Of a DNA stretch of 64,000 nt, positions 47,206 to 59,029 are shown in pieces. The notes beneath the pieces are model-generated. The model searched no databases. It had not been told where the DNA came from and saw nothing but the letters and a program-made list of their open reading frames with translations. A program made the position numbers and the translations under genes. Source of the stretch: Ottelia alismoides (taxonomy: Eukaryota > Streptophyta > Magnoliopsida > Alismatales > Hydrocharitaceae); the NCBI GenBank assembly GCA_037367405.1, contig JAZKJV010000153.1, positions 62,001 to 126,000 of the forward strand, in the 5' to 3' direction. Every line of letters begins with the position of its first letter. Position 1 is the first letter of the stretch.

Positions 47206-47690
47206 ATAAGCCAGCACCCGCATCAGAAAGCCATCGCAAATTAAGTCAACCTTCCTGATTTTTGAAATTTTCACCGATGGGATTAACATATTTTTAGCTT
47301 GAGTAAAGAAAGTTAATAAATTGCGAAGACTGCCTTAGACCACAACCGCATGATATAATATGATGCAAAATGATATGTTCACAAGAGTTTATTTGAAAGG
47401 GCTATCGGCTCGATGCGCAAAGGGATTTGTTCATTTATTTGTAGAAACCGAACTAGTTAAAAAATCCGAAAAAAAACTCTAGACATTAAAAGATGAATGA
47501 ACTGCATCAATTAAATATGAGAAAATGTGTCCGGATCGCTTCCAAAAATGAACAATAATTTTCACTTTGTGGTGCTAGAGAGGTTTCTTTGCTTAAGAAG
47601 GTTCGATCAAGTACACGAACCGATGGACCGATGCGAGAATCCGGGTCTAGTTAGAAATAGTCTACATGTCAAACGCAATGAATGCACCTT
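47206..47690. other. intergenic sequence 3' of the pectate lyase gene
   Basis: No gene or repeat recognised. The candidate poly(A) signal of the pectate lyase gene lies at its right edge. Confidence 0.4.
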
Positions 47691-47696
47691 TTTATT
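47691..47696 (-). terminator. candidate poly(A) signal of the pectate lyase gene
   Basis: AATAAA on the minus strand lies about 134 nt after the TAG stop codon, a normal distance for a plant 3' UTR. The gene model itself fixes the strand. Confidence 0.5.
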
Positions 47697-47829
47697 GTAG
47701 GCCATAGAGTTGTCCATGAAGAGAATCGATCTAAATTTCCTACTAATTTGTAGAGGATTCTAAATATGAAGAATTTGAATAAAAAAACCCAAGTGTGCAT
47801 CATGTAAAGTACTTCCTTCAAGATTAACT

Positions 47830-50800
47830 CTACCTGGCTTCTTCCCTTGCAGCTGGTGGCCTGGCTGATGACAATGAAACTAACTTTACACCAATCAACC
47901 ATATAAACGTACAACTATACAACATCATTTGAAAGCTGGGAGGTGTTATAGTCGTCGATGCACTGTTCGCTTCACCGCCACTACCATACACCATCCCGGC
48001 ATTTCCACCATAAGCTACACTGATGTTTCTTGTCCCGCTACCGCTACCATCATAGTAGTTGCCAAATTGGTATGCATATGCGTCGCCATTCCTGTTTTCG
48101 TCAACTAACTATATCAGATTGTCGAAGTAGTGTTGGAAACAGATCCGAATCAAAGCAGAAATCGTAAAAAAAACAGCACAAGCACATGATTAGCACTCAG
48201 GATATATTGTGTTTTTGGTAAAGTACCTAATCCATTCCTCACACCAACACTTCTCAGTTTTTGGTGACTCGGGGAACGGATTCCCTGCTGTACCAGCTCC
48301 TGCTGTAATGCAGGGGATCTGTTGGATGGGGATTGGACGGCCCTCATAGGGGTCGAGGATGGAAAGCCCCTTATGAGAGCCTTGAGATCCCCATCCAATC
48401 CTCTCTGCTCAAGAACAACTTAAGATACTATGATGTTGGAATTAAAAGAAAATTACTAATTTACCCTTTAATAAAAAAATAGCCGTGCATATATACTACC
48501 AATCAGTCTTCACAGGAGAAACCAAACAGTTCGAACCCTTTCGATTTTTCTCATGGCAAGAACATGTATAATTTGATATGTATCTTTTTTTAGAAAAAAT
48601 ATGGCAAACAATAAAAAGAGGATTCATATGCTTGGGTATGTATATTTACTTAATTGCATGATTATGGAACCAAACATAGATATATTGTCTGCAAATATTA
48701 TTTACGCAACGATCCAGAAGCTAACCTGCTAGAATAGCTACTGCCATCACTGCCAAGTACACCGGCATTCACCGTGATGAGCTCGACCAATCCGGCCGAC
48801 ATGGGCTCCACACTGGAGGCCTTCCAGTATTCTCCTGCTGCTCCGACTGCTCCCTCCCCGGATGGGACGAAGAAAGCCCCGTTGAGCATAATGTCCCCCT
48901 CTGTCCTCCAGTTCCAGCCTCCCCATATCTCCTCTCCTGTTCCTGGACCGGCCAGCACCCTCTTGGTCACCTCCTTGGCATTGACGTTCTCTGGTGCATG
49001 ATAGCGGTTTCCCTGGCTGTTGATCGTCGGTCCTGCGCTACCGCCAATGGCATACATCTCCCAACCGGTGAAGTCGTTGTTCACCACATGGAAATACCCC
49101 CTTCGGCATCGCGGCATTCGCTGGACTAGCGCTTCACCAAACCGGTTGAAGGCTATCGTGACCTGCAGTGATGCATTTAAGTGCACACCATTCACAATTA
49201 TTTGAGAACATCATTTCTTGCAATTTAATTGCATGGATGAGATTGGATTGAAACCAAGTGAACTGTTATTGTTCGGAATAATTACCTGCATGCCGGAGTC
49301 TGGCAGATAGTCGTCGTTGTGCCCCATCAGCATGACCTCGTCGTGATGAGAGAAGTAATTGTTCGAGATCGTTATCGCTGTCGATCCCATGATCGCATCG
49401 ATCAAGCCATCCGTGCAATAAGAAAGCGAACAGTGATCGATCCAAATCCTCCTTGAGCTGTAAATGGAGATGCCATCACCATCTGATCGACCACGAAAGC
49501 CGACATGTGTCGGTGTGGATCTTACGTTCGCATTGCCTCCGGGGACACAGTGGTGTATGTGCACGTTATGTATGATGATGTTGGAGACGTATTGCAGAGT
49601 AATGCAACCGGCACCGACGATGTGGACATTGGCACCGCGGCCATCGATGGTCTTGAAGCTGTTGACGATGAGCTCCTGCGTGAGGTGGATGGTGGTGGAG
49701 GCGGAGAAGATGATCCAGAGTGGCTCCTCCTGGATCACACCGTATCTGTTGGAATAGTCTCTCATGTTATTAGATGCGCAAATTGAATGAAAATTTGATC
49801 TTAACAAAGTGGAGAAATTCTTAGTGTGTTTGTTTCTGGTTTGTTTGGAGCATTTACAGATGTGTTGTCAGAAGGTTCTGTTTCTTGTTTCCAATTATTA
49901 TGGACTTTCGAGAAGGGAAGAAGATCTTATGCTCTAATGGGGTTTACATGAGAGGTGTTATAATTTTAATTTATTCTTTTTGCAATTTCGGTCTTCGAAA
50001 TCTAATCTTATGGGTTATATCTTCAATTAATGCTCCGCATATCTTTCAAATTTCGTTCAAATCTGAGGGATTTACTATTTTATCTTAAGAGTCACAAGTT
50101 TGGTTCTTTTTTAAATGAGATTTAAGTTGATTAAATATTGACTGGACATTTAACCATTAAGATAAAACAACAAATACATTCAGATTTGAACGAAATTTGG
50201 AGAATATGTGGATCATTAGTTGAATATATAATCCATAAGGTTGGATTTTAAAGATCAAAATCGCAAAAAGAATAAATTAGAATTCCAGCACATCTGATGT
50301 AATCCGCGTTATAGCATAGGATCCTCTTCCTCCGAGAAGAATGTATTTTGGCAGCATAGAGCACAAATTTCATTGGCATGCATGTAAATGCACTGACATG
50401 TAAGGCATGCATGTAAGAATACAATACAATAAAACCCTTTTATTGTGGAGTATTTACCCATATGCCCTTTTACATTTTAATATGCACAAATTTCTTTATG
50501 AAATTCATGTTGACATAGGCAATATAATTATATTTTAAATCCTAAGTAATCTATATTTATATCACAATTCCTTACTGGAACAAAATGGGCATGAAGCAAC
50601 GAATAATTTGAGAAATGTCATTGTATCTTTCAATGTTAAAAATATTACATCAAATATTATTTACGAACGTCAATGATATACTACGAAAAACATAATGAAT
50701 AACATATTCGTTGTCACATTTTTACCGAAAATTTATATAGCAACGTTTTTGCATTGCATATTTCAAGATTTTTTATTTTAGTCACTGCTAAAGTCAATGA

Positions 50801-52682
50801 TATTAGTACAAATTTTAAAGAGGAAGACGACATATGATCATTATTGTAAGAACCGTCGCTGGATATATAGCAACGAACGTGACATCCTTGCACATTTCAA
50901 GAATTAAAGATAATCTGACTACTACATATAGTATTTTTTGTTACATTGTTAACCTAACCTTGGATCATGTAACAACGGTTTTAAAAGAAATACTTGTTGA
51001 TATAGACCCATTTACATTGGCATGCATGTAAATGTTGACTCATAATTCCAAAATCAAAGTGATAAATCACTGCAAACCATTGTACATTTTATTGAAGTTT
51101 TCCATCACCCCCACTTCCTCTCACATCTTTGCCCATGCAAGCTCTACCTCAAGTAGAGTGGATGCTCTGTTGTACAACAAAGTCTGTTGTACAAGCAGAG
51201 ACGTTCGATCATGATCGAGCTGTGCACACAAAATATAGAATTTTGTGGTCCTTTGCATGTGAACTGCTCGATCATGATTTAACGACTCCGATTGGTACAA
51301 CAGGATCTGTTGTATAGCAGATGATCCATTCTCCTACCCCAAGTGCTTAACACTCTAGTGGCATTGTAAACATGCCTCCGCCAATACATCGATCCATCGC
51401 ATGTGAGCTCGCACTCTAGTGGCATTGTAAACATGCCTCCGCCAATACATCGATCCATCGCATGTGAGCTCGCCCCTTGTTCCCCTCTGTTTATCTTGTG
51501 GACATACCCTCAACGTTCATCCTTTCACCACAAGGCTTCCATCCTAGCAGAGCCTCCATCTCTAGTCTCCCTCGTTCTTCCGAATTATATGTGAGGTCCA
51601 TCATGTGTCCTCTCGGTGATGAGTTCTCCTCTCCTTTCCAATCTATAATAACCTCCTTCACCTTAAAGTCTCTCCGGCAAAGTTTCCTATCTATAGTGAG
51701 TTTGTGTTAGAGCAACGGAGGGAGAGCGAGCGAATTAGTGAAGAATATTTCTAGTGTTGGACATGACTAACATCATACCAATGCTTGTAAGACAAGCTAA
51801 GTTTATAAAGGTCATATTGTAAATGTGAAATATATATGATTAAGTGTGGAGTTTGTTATTTTACAGGAGCGTGTGTATAAATATGCCTTAGAATCTTTAA
51901 TCGGATAATAACCACCAAATGGATATGACAGCCAACTACATATTCTGATGTTTATAATACGGCTATATTGCAAAAGTTCGCGATATTATAGTTTCACAAA
52001 TGTAACTACGCCTGACGCGTAATTTGAAAGGTTCACAGGTGCAGACATGCAAAATCTATTTTGTATAGCTAATTTCTTTTTCTACGAGGTAGGAGATAAG
52101 TGTCGTGTAATCTGCAACAAAAAGCTCCCCAGATATAATTAATTAATGAGCAAATACTCCTAAAATATTAATAAAAATACGGTCAGGGATATGCATAGCT
52201 TCAGTCATACCGGAGAGTGCCCGGCGTGGGGTTCGCCGGGTCGCGATCGGAGTTGTCGTTGACGACGTAAATCCTACCGCCCTTGCCACCGAGCGCATCG
52301 CGGCCGAATCCGATACCGCAGTCCGCAAGCCTCTGACGGTCTGCAGCCCAATGGGGATCGCAGCGCCAGCAATCATCGATGGGGTTTCCTGTCAGGCACG
52401 ACGACAGTGATGACAAAGACCGCCGGCGGCGAAGTTGCATGGAGAGCTCCACCCTCCTGCATGCAAAGGAAATTGTTCCCTCGTCAGCGGAGAGGAGTTG
52501 AGTCCTTCAAAGATGAGATCTTTGGAAGCTTGCGGTGATGGGCTGCACCTGTTGAGGTCGGAGACGATGGAGTCGGAGTGGGAGAGGTGAGGCTGGGTAG
52601 TGTTTGACGGTGCCTGCGGCGGCGAGAGGGGGAGAGAAGAAGAAGGGATGAGGAGGAGAATGAAGGAGAAGAGGAGGAGCAT
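47830..52682 (-). CDS. pectate lyase-like protein (polysaccharide lyase family 1)
   Basis: Secreted enzyme predicted to cleave de-esterified pectate in the cell wall by calcium-dependent beta-elimination. Exons on the minus strand: 52682-52549, 52456-52211, 49745-49286, 49162-48726 and 48091-47830. All four introns are GT-AG; the total is 1,539 nt, giving 512 residues. Residues 1-16 are a signal peptide. Plant family marks follow: [13 protein letters not shown] (65-77), [15 protein letters not shown] (155-169), [18 protein letters not shown] (216-233), [18 protein letters not shown] (239-256) and [15 protein letters not shown] (295-309), which carries the catalytic Arg region. The last exon adds an unusual tail of about 87 residues with a hydrophobic stretch at 480-500. 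No stop or frameshift was found, so the gene looks functional. Introns 2 and 4 hold MITEs. Confidence 0.92.
48260..48412. mobile_element. MITE copy 2, in intron 4 of the pectate lyase gene
   Basis: CCCTGCTGTACCAGCTCCTG followed by TGTAATGCAGG resembles the arm of copy 1 at 38168-38200. The inner parts (GGATCTGTTGGATGGGGATT and the inverted copy near 48385-48405) pair. The outer right arm is missing, so this copy is truncated. Confidence 0.6.
51155..51333. mobile_element. MITE copy 3, in intron 2 of the pectate lyase gene
   Basis: AGAGTGGATGCTCTGTTGTA at the left matches the reverse complement of the right end (AGAATGGATCATCTGCTATA) over more than 30 bp. CTACCTCAAGT (51144-51154) and CTACCCCAAGT (51334-51344) look like an 11-bp target duplication with one change. 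The ends resemble MITE copy 1. Confidence 0.75.
51351..51472. repeat. 61-bp tandem duplication in intron 2
   Basis: CACTCTAGTGGCATTGTAAA begins each of two identical 61-bp units (51351-51411 and 51412-51472). Perfect identity means a recent duplication. Confidence 0.95.
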
Positions 52683-52841
52683 CTTGGTGGAGAAGGCGTT
52701 GATGGTAGTGTGATGTTCTCTGTTTGTAAGAGGTGGAGGAAGGGGGGAGAATGGAGGGGGAGGGTGGGAATCTCTTGAAGGGTGTGGCATTCCTTTCTTC
52801 ACAAAGAGCTTTGTGTTGTCTTTTGTGTAGAGCAAATGGTG

Positions 52842-52848
52842 CTTTTAT
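52842..52848 (-). promoter_or_regulatory. candidate TATA box of the pectate lyase gene
   Basis: CATAAAA on the minus strand lies about 160 nt before the start codon, followed by a pyrimidine- and C-rich leader. It is the best TATA-like match just upstream, but the choice is weak. Confidence 0.3.
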
Positions 52849-52849
52849 G

Positions 52850-54109
52850 AAACTAGTGTTCTCCATTTGGAAGATTAGTCCATGGGATTAGAAGACAATG
52901 ATCGATTTTTTAGAGTTGCTGAAGTGGAGGAACAAGGTAAAGTTTAATTTCTGTACTCAAAGTTTTAAGAGTTATCGTCGAAGCTTTCTACACCATTTTC
53001 CCGAGGTTTTTTAATGTCTAGTTGGTGTTTCTTTCGTTCTTGTTTGATTGATTTAAGTGATAGCGAAGAAATAATTATTATAGTAGAAGATATTTATACG
53101 ACCATGTTATTATATGCACCTGTATAATATAAGAAATAGCTAGTTGTTTATCTGGCGGCCTTATTCATCATTCAAATGGAGGCAAGGAGACCTTATCCAT
53201 CATCCAAATGGATCCTAAGTGTATCTCATTTGCATGATGATGAAATCTAGCGCTAATGTGGAAATGACTCGATATTAATAGATATGAAGTTTCTAATAGT
53301 GTAGATTTTACTATTTTCTTATAGTTAGGTGGACATTGCAATATAAATTTACATATATTTTAAAAATTTACATTTCTAACTCAACAAGATATCCTCAGCA
53401 CTGAAATCATTGATTTTGAAGAAAGTCACAATATATGGAAACGTTTAAAGTATCTGAATTTATAAATCATGCAACATGCTTAAATGGATTATATGAAGAT
53501 TTACGATCTTTTTATGTTCAGGATTATAAATAGCTTCCTTCCACCATGAGACAATAAACTTTATCATGAATCCCTTGGTAGAAATCTTGAGCACGACTCT
53601 ATGTAAGGACATTATGATGTAGGCATTTCATTATCATTTTCATGACTCTATTATATGATACATGGAATAGTTCTCGAGATCTTGGGTGAAAGTTGTAATT
53701 ACTATCCCAGTGACATTATCACATCCAATTGGGAAGAAGTTACTAGAAAAGTATATCTAAGCTTTTCTTATCCTTAAAGGGAAAGGAGATAAGTTTAAGA
53801 AGGATGAAATCTTCTCGTATAGTGAATACACAAGGATGTTGTCAATAGTCAAGAAGTTGTAAATGCGTTGAACTAAAAGAGCAATCATGTTGCCATAAAA
53901 GTGTGATAAGAGAGGATTTGAATCCAAGAGGTGATGTCATGGATTCATGGGTCATAGTAGTCTTGAATGGCTTCGGTTGCCTTAGAGAATCTCCTCTCTA
54001 TTATTATCTCGACTAGCTCCTCTCTTATTAACTGATATTAGCCAAGAGTAATAGTTTAATCACATTCTGCTCTTGGGGTCCTTTTAAGACACCTTGAGTA
54101 ATGGTCAAT
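52850..54109. other. upstream intergenic region of the pectate lyase gene
   Basis: No coding region or repeat boundary recognised. The promoter and enhancers of the pectate lyase gene would lie here. Confidence 0.45.
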
Positions 54110-54427
54110 CACTAGTAAAAAATATGAATTAACAATAGATCATCCTCGACAGTTAAATAACAACCACCGACCATGGCACCTATCGTCTGTAGTTCCTCTA
54201 AGAACCATCAAAGATAATATGAACAAACATGTGGGGTTGACGAAATAAGTATCATCTGCGGTTATATACATATATAACAATTCATATACGCCATCGTAAG
54301 TATTTTCCTCTTCATGCTAAGGTTGTGCGCCAAAGCCTTCCCAGTGGTTTCCCAAACTACTTAGGTTAACAACCACTAGGAAAGTGTTTACGTCGGCGGT
54401 TCTTACAAGCTACCATTATTATGAACC
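54110..54427 (+). mobile_element. CACTA transposon 5' end, truncated
   Basis: CACTAGTAAAAAATATG matches the tip of plant CACTA elements. Subterminal motifs follow in both orientations: CCTCGACAGTTA, ACCACCGACCATGGCAC, CTGCGGTTATA and GTCGGCGGTTCTTA. The element is cut at 54428 by the start of an Athila LTR, and the remainder was not found. Confidence 0.7.
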
Positions 54428-57323
54428 TGATGAATACCCGTTCATCTACATTTATTCTTCCATTTTGCATTTAAATGATTTAGAATTAAGATACAAAAGC
54501 TAGATTTCTAGGGTCATGATGTATTATGTTTCTATATATTTTATTCACTTATTTTATTTTTTTCATATTTTTAAACACTTGAAAATATTATTTAAACATT
54601 ATTAAAAATATAAATATAAAACAAAACCATTAGAAATACATTAAAATAAATTATATCTATATCATAAAAATAAAATAAAAATGCATAAATATATATATTT
54701 AAGTATACCATAAATGTATAAAATATGTTAATATGATAATAAAATTAAAAACAAATAAAAATAAAATACTCAAAACATATGTAAATATACCTATAAGTAT
54801 ACTTGTAAGAATTAACACCTAATAAATAAGCTTTCACCTTTTTTTATCTCTCGACTCAATGATCATATCGCATGGAGCTCTGAACGAAAAGTGTCGATTA
54901 AATACCCCTAAATCACGTTATAGCCTAAGATCTAATCGATCTTCATTGAGTTGAGCAAGATCCTCTTCGCAAGACAGTCCCAAGTCTCTGTTATTTAACT
55001 TTTCCTCCGAGCTTCGATTCAAGGTTAATCCCTCTACACCTATCGTAACCCCTTAAAATCAACCCCAAGCGTGAGCTCTTCATGCCAAGAAGGCTCCCCA
55101 TCTGTTTCGAGGTGAGGAGAAGATCTTTTGATGTGATTCAACTACCATCAGGTGGTGCTCTACTCCTAGGATTTGTCTCCCCAGTTTCCAGCTAGGTGCT
55201 ACCATATTTCTTAGCCATTTACCTTCGCATTTTAGTTCTAAGTTTAGTTATGTAGTTTATTTCCTTTTAATTTCTGTCAAAATCCAAAACCTCCAAAAAG
55301 ATCTGTAACCTAGAGCCCTTGAGCTCCATGTCCATGTTAATATAACATTCATCATTGTTCTGACTCGCTCAACACCGCATCTCAACCCCCTCCACATTCC
55401 CCATCTGTAGAACAATCATTCACCCGTGATTTTACGAAACCTCGAGAAACCCTAGAGCTCCAGGCCCCTCTTGATGAGGCCCAAACATTTTTTAAGGTCC
55501 CATCAACTGGTGAACACTCTTTAAAACCTCACGAGCATCCCAACAACAAGAACGAAGTTCGGGTAAGGAAGAATCGTGAGAACGAAGCTCACGAAGGATG
55601 AGTTCTAGGCATGTTCTTCGTGAGCCTCATGAAACCGTTGGATGAAGAACCAAATCTCCAAGTCAGTAGCAACCACTAAATGATGAGCTTCACTGTTGTC
55701 TGATCGAGGGACAAGATCTAATCTTGGTCGAGCATCCACAAAGCGGTATCAGCGCATCTCACCCATCCAGCTACTTAAGTGATTCAAACAAAGCTGCCGG
55801 TCAACGTGTGGGTATTGGGTATTTTGCATCTTCACCCTCCTTGATTTTTTTATTATTAATTAGTACGTAATCTTTCGTAATATTTACATGTGGGCCCCTA
55901 GACTTGTTGGGTTTTGCATTTTGATCCTCTAATGACTCGCCTCACATGACTCGACTCACATGGCTCTCCATGTGAGGTGGGCAGAATTTTGCATTCAACC
56001 CCCTCTAGGTTTTGTTATTTACATCTAGTCTTTTATTTTGTACTATAGGTGTAATATTTTAGGTAATTTTACACACACTGACTTGAATTTACTTTATTTG
56101 GCTAAATACCCCTGTCAATTGGGATTTAAATTGATTATATTTAGTGAAAATTTATGTGGATGACCCTATATGCTTTGACATTGTTTTTATGCATTTAAGC
56201 TTCTCTAAAATTGCATATTGGAAACGGTTATGCATTTTTATTCTATATGATTGTCCTTTTTTATTAATTGATTATATTAATCTAAAAATATTAGGAAAGT
56301 TAGTATAAATTACTTAGTTCATATTATACCCTAAAAACCTATTCTAAGGTTTTTAAACGTATTTTCCTATCTATAGAATTAAAAAAGCTATTTCACTATT
56401 TTGAATTTCAAAAATACTAAAAAATTAAAATATCAATCTATAAAATTTTTAAAAAAAGGATTAGGTGTATTTTACTATATTCTATCACATGCCTAAAAAT
56501 AAGAAAATCAAAAAAACATTAAAATTTGCAAAACACTAAAAATCTTATAAAATCACACAAAATCCCAAAAAAACAAAAATTGTGTTTTAAATTTCGAAGT
56601 ATCTTTGTTTCTTCTATTTCCTAGAAAATTTGGTTTTGGGCCATGTTTCATCTGTTAGATATTTATTAGTCCCTTTACATTCTCTTAATTTTCTGTTTCG
56701 CATCTATGTTGTGTATTTCCTTATTGAAAAATCCATTAAATTCTCAAAAATTCCCCTAAAAACTCCAAAAATAAAGAAAAATATAAAAAGCACAAAGATA
56801 TTTATTTGGAAAATTTTGACTTTATTTGATATTTAAAAATTACAAAAAAGTCAAGTCCCTTTTATTTTATCGTTATATTTATATATACATATTTTTATTT
56901 ATTTATTAGCTTTATATATATTATTATTACATTTATCTTATTAAATTAAAAATAAATAAAAAATATTTGTAAAATTTAAAAATTCTAAAAAATAATATAA
57001 ATAAAAACTCAAAAAAAAAACATTTGAAAAACAAAAAAATATATTCCTAAGTATATTACTCGCTTTTTCTATACTCTCTTCAACTCTCAATGGTTTGACA
57101 CTCTATGCACTTGCTTTATAGACACTATTTTTTATATTATAATATCTTTTTGCATACACGCCTTTATTGCTTATCTATATGTGGGTTAATTGTTGTTGAC
57201 TATCATATTGATCGTGTACTGAATGCCATGAGAGCATCCAACACAGTGATTGTGGGATCTGATTTATCGGACATGACATGCCCTTCAAGACGGGACGTTA
57301 GGTACCTTGTCCTTGTCGTGTCA
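54428..57323 (+). mobile_element. degraded Athila 5' LTR, plus orientation
   Basis: It starts TGATGAATACCCGTTCATCT, the family tip palindrome, and ends GTGTCA before a decayed primer site. Length is about 2.9 kb. Ordered matches include the opening 'TTTATTCTTCCATTTTGCAT', a GC-richer block at about 54850-55800, the paired CCTCACATG/CATGTGAGG stem at 55940-55977 and phrases such as GGCCCCTAGACTTGTTGGG and ATTTTGCATTCAACCCCCT. Confidence 0.82.
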
Positions 57324-57328
57324 ACAAA

Positions 57329-57345
57329 TGGCACTGTTGTCAGGG
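57329..57345 (+). promoter_or_regulatory. decayed tRNA-Asp primer site
   Basis: TGGCACTGTTGTCAGGG differs from the intact site at 12836 at four positions. All four are transitions of the C-to-T or G-to-A kind. It starts 5 nt after the LTR end. Confidence 0.85.
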
Positions 57346-58176
57346 AAACATATCAAGGAGACTATCTTCGCTTTACTTATCTACGTAGTAGTCTACATAG
57401 TTTTATTTCCATTATATGTTATACTATCAGTTTTCTTCTCTGTTTACTCTATTTTCTATATAATTTTTCTGACTATATTTCTTACATGACTTTGTTATGA
57501 GGCCCACTTATCCAAGGGGAGTTTCTTTGGAGGTTCAAGGCACTCGAGAGACTTGGAGGTTGTGGTTCTACACCCACCAATAGGAGAGAGAAGCAAAAGA
57601 AGATAAGGATTGTTTAGAGTAGATTAGCATGAAATTAGTGTAAATTTTGTGAGAGAGTTATTCATTTTCTAAATTTGTAATAATACAGGACAAGGACACT
57701 CAGACTCTTCGATCCTAATTTACCAAGTGTTTGCTCACTTGGAGGCCCACGCATTTTTATAAATTTTCTTCACTTTCTACTTCTATTTCTCTTTATTTTT
57801 CCCTTTGTTTTTTTATGTTTTCTGTAATTTATGCTTTCCTCCTTTTTTCTATTTTACATCTAGTGTGAATGAGTCAATATATATTAGGATTTCTTGATCG
57901 ATTAATATAGCTCTGGATCCATAATTATCTCCTATGCTTATAGTTTCTGAAACGTTTGGACTTAGATCAAATTAAAATTGTGCTTCATGATAATAGTAAT
58001 GCCTATTTTAGGTGTAAGTACGGACCGTTTAAACGGCTACCCGTGTTACTTGAGGACGGAGCCTTCCGTGGTGTCCTCTAAACCACCCACTCTGCTAAGG
58101 GAAGTCGGACCGTAAAACGGCTACCCGAGACCCTCACTGAAAAGTAGCTAATTGTTTTTAAAAATAGTAGTCTTTG
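57346..58176 (+). mobile_element. Athila 5' leader remnant, plus orientation
   Basis: It matches the leader of the young element in order: TTTGTAATAATACAGGACAAG (near 57675), GTGTTTGCTCACTTGG-type sequence, and a block near 58010-58140 with repeated GGCTACCCG. Gag is not reached. The piece ends abruptly against a minus-strand leader. Confidence 0.75.
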
Positions 58177-59001
58177 TGAAATTTCTCAATTTTGGATCTA
58201 TCCTAAATGTGTGTTCTGGTCCTTACAAACAATGAGTGGGTTCCTCTTCACCAAACACAGATTAATTTTATGTCAATTTTATTTACAGTCGCCTTGATTA
58301 GCAGTCCCAATTTTAGATTGAGATTGTCACTGAAGTTTATACGAGCACAAAAATTCACGCCTAACGAACAATCCCAATTCCTTTGAATCCTAAGTTGTAA
58401 AACTTTGAGAAAGGAGGATCGGAAAAGCCGATGCAAATGCAAATCAATGATGCATGCTTAAGAGAATGACTTACAGTGAATCCTCGTGTTCTTCATGCGG
58501 GATGCAAGATAAGGAATTTAAATTACACTAAATGATATGCACAGAGGAAAAACACCCTAAATAGATAGTTCTATTAGCGGTAAGAATTGATTTAAATTTT
58601 TGGCTAATGTTGAACGATCTATAGTACGTATATGTGTGGCTAATAATTACGAGCACAATCAAATAATTCTAATCTAGCGTATGTGCTCCTAAGTTCTACG
58701 TCAAGCCACAGAGAGTTCAGTCTTAATTATTACAAGGGTTCAAAGAGAGGGACCCTGAGAATAATGCAGAAAATTAAATCTATACTAACTCTCTCTCACA
58801 AAACTAAAATTTTAATCTCTTTCCTTGCAGATCCTTGAATTGAATCCGAAATATGCTCCGAGTAGTTTCTGCAAAGAGAGAAATTGCGGTTAGTATCTGA
58901 AGTAAGAGAGAGATGCAGAAAAAATGCAGAAAATGACACAAAAATTAATTTTTTACAAAAATCAATTACAAAAATGATTTAAAACCCTAAAAATTCGCTG
59001 T
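58177..59001 (-). mobile_element. Athila 5' leader remnant, minus orientation
   Basis: On the minus strand it gives, in order from the primer site, GTTTTGTGAGAGAGAGTTAG, CCTTGTAATAATTAAGACTG, GCATGCATCATTGATTTGCA, GCATCGGCTTTTCCGATCCT and CTAAAATTGGGACTG. These are the same blocks in the same order as 16800-17600 of the young element. It meets the plus-strand leader at about 58177. Confidence 0.82.
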
Positions 59002-59018
59002 TCCCCGGCAACGGCGAA
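59002..59018 (-). promoter_or_regulatory. tRNA-Asp primer site, minus strand
   Basis: Read on the minus strand, TTTCGCCGTTGCCGGGG matches the tRNA-Asp primer site except at its second and third bases. It marks the LTR at 59030-62071 as a 5' LTR for the leader to its left. Confidence 0.88.
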
Positions 59019-59029
59019 ATCCACCTCTT

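Larger units (their letters stand above)
49746..52210 (-). other. intron 2 of the pectate lyase gene, enlarged by repeats
   Basis: This 2,465-nt intron has GT at 52210-52209 and AG at 49747-49746. Introns 1, 3 and 4 are 92, 123 and 634 nt, so this one is clearly expanded. It contains AACGAA/TTCGTTG-rich sequence at 50580-50990, a MITE at 51155-51333 and a 61-bp tandem duplication at 51351-51472. Confidence 0.85.

Noticed and set aside
49464..49786. Plus-strand frames opposite pectate lyase exon 3
   Set aside because: They are antisense shadows of a well-supported exon and have no own similarity.
51351..51472. CRISPR-like repeat
   Set aside because: There are only two directly adjacent units without spacers, in a plant intron.
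52392..52866. Longer N-terminal extensions of the pectate lyase starting at 52835
   Set aside because: The ATG at 52682 gives a good signal peptide at once. Upstream residues are proline-rich leader translation without signal-peptide character.
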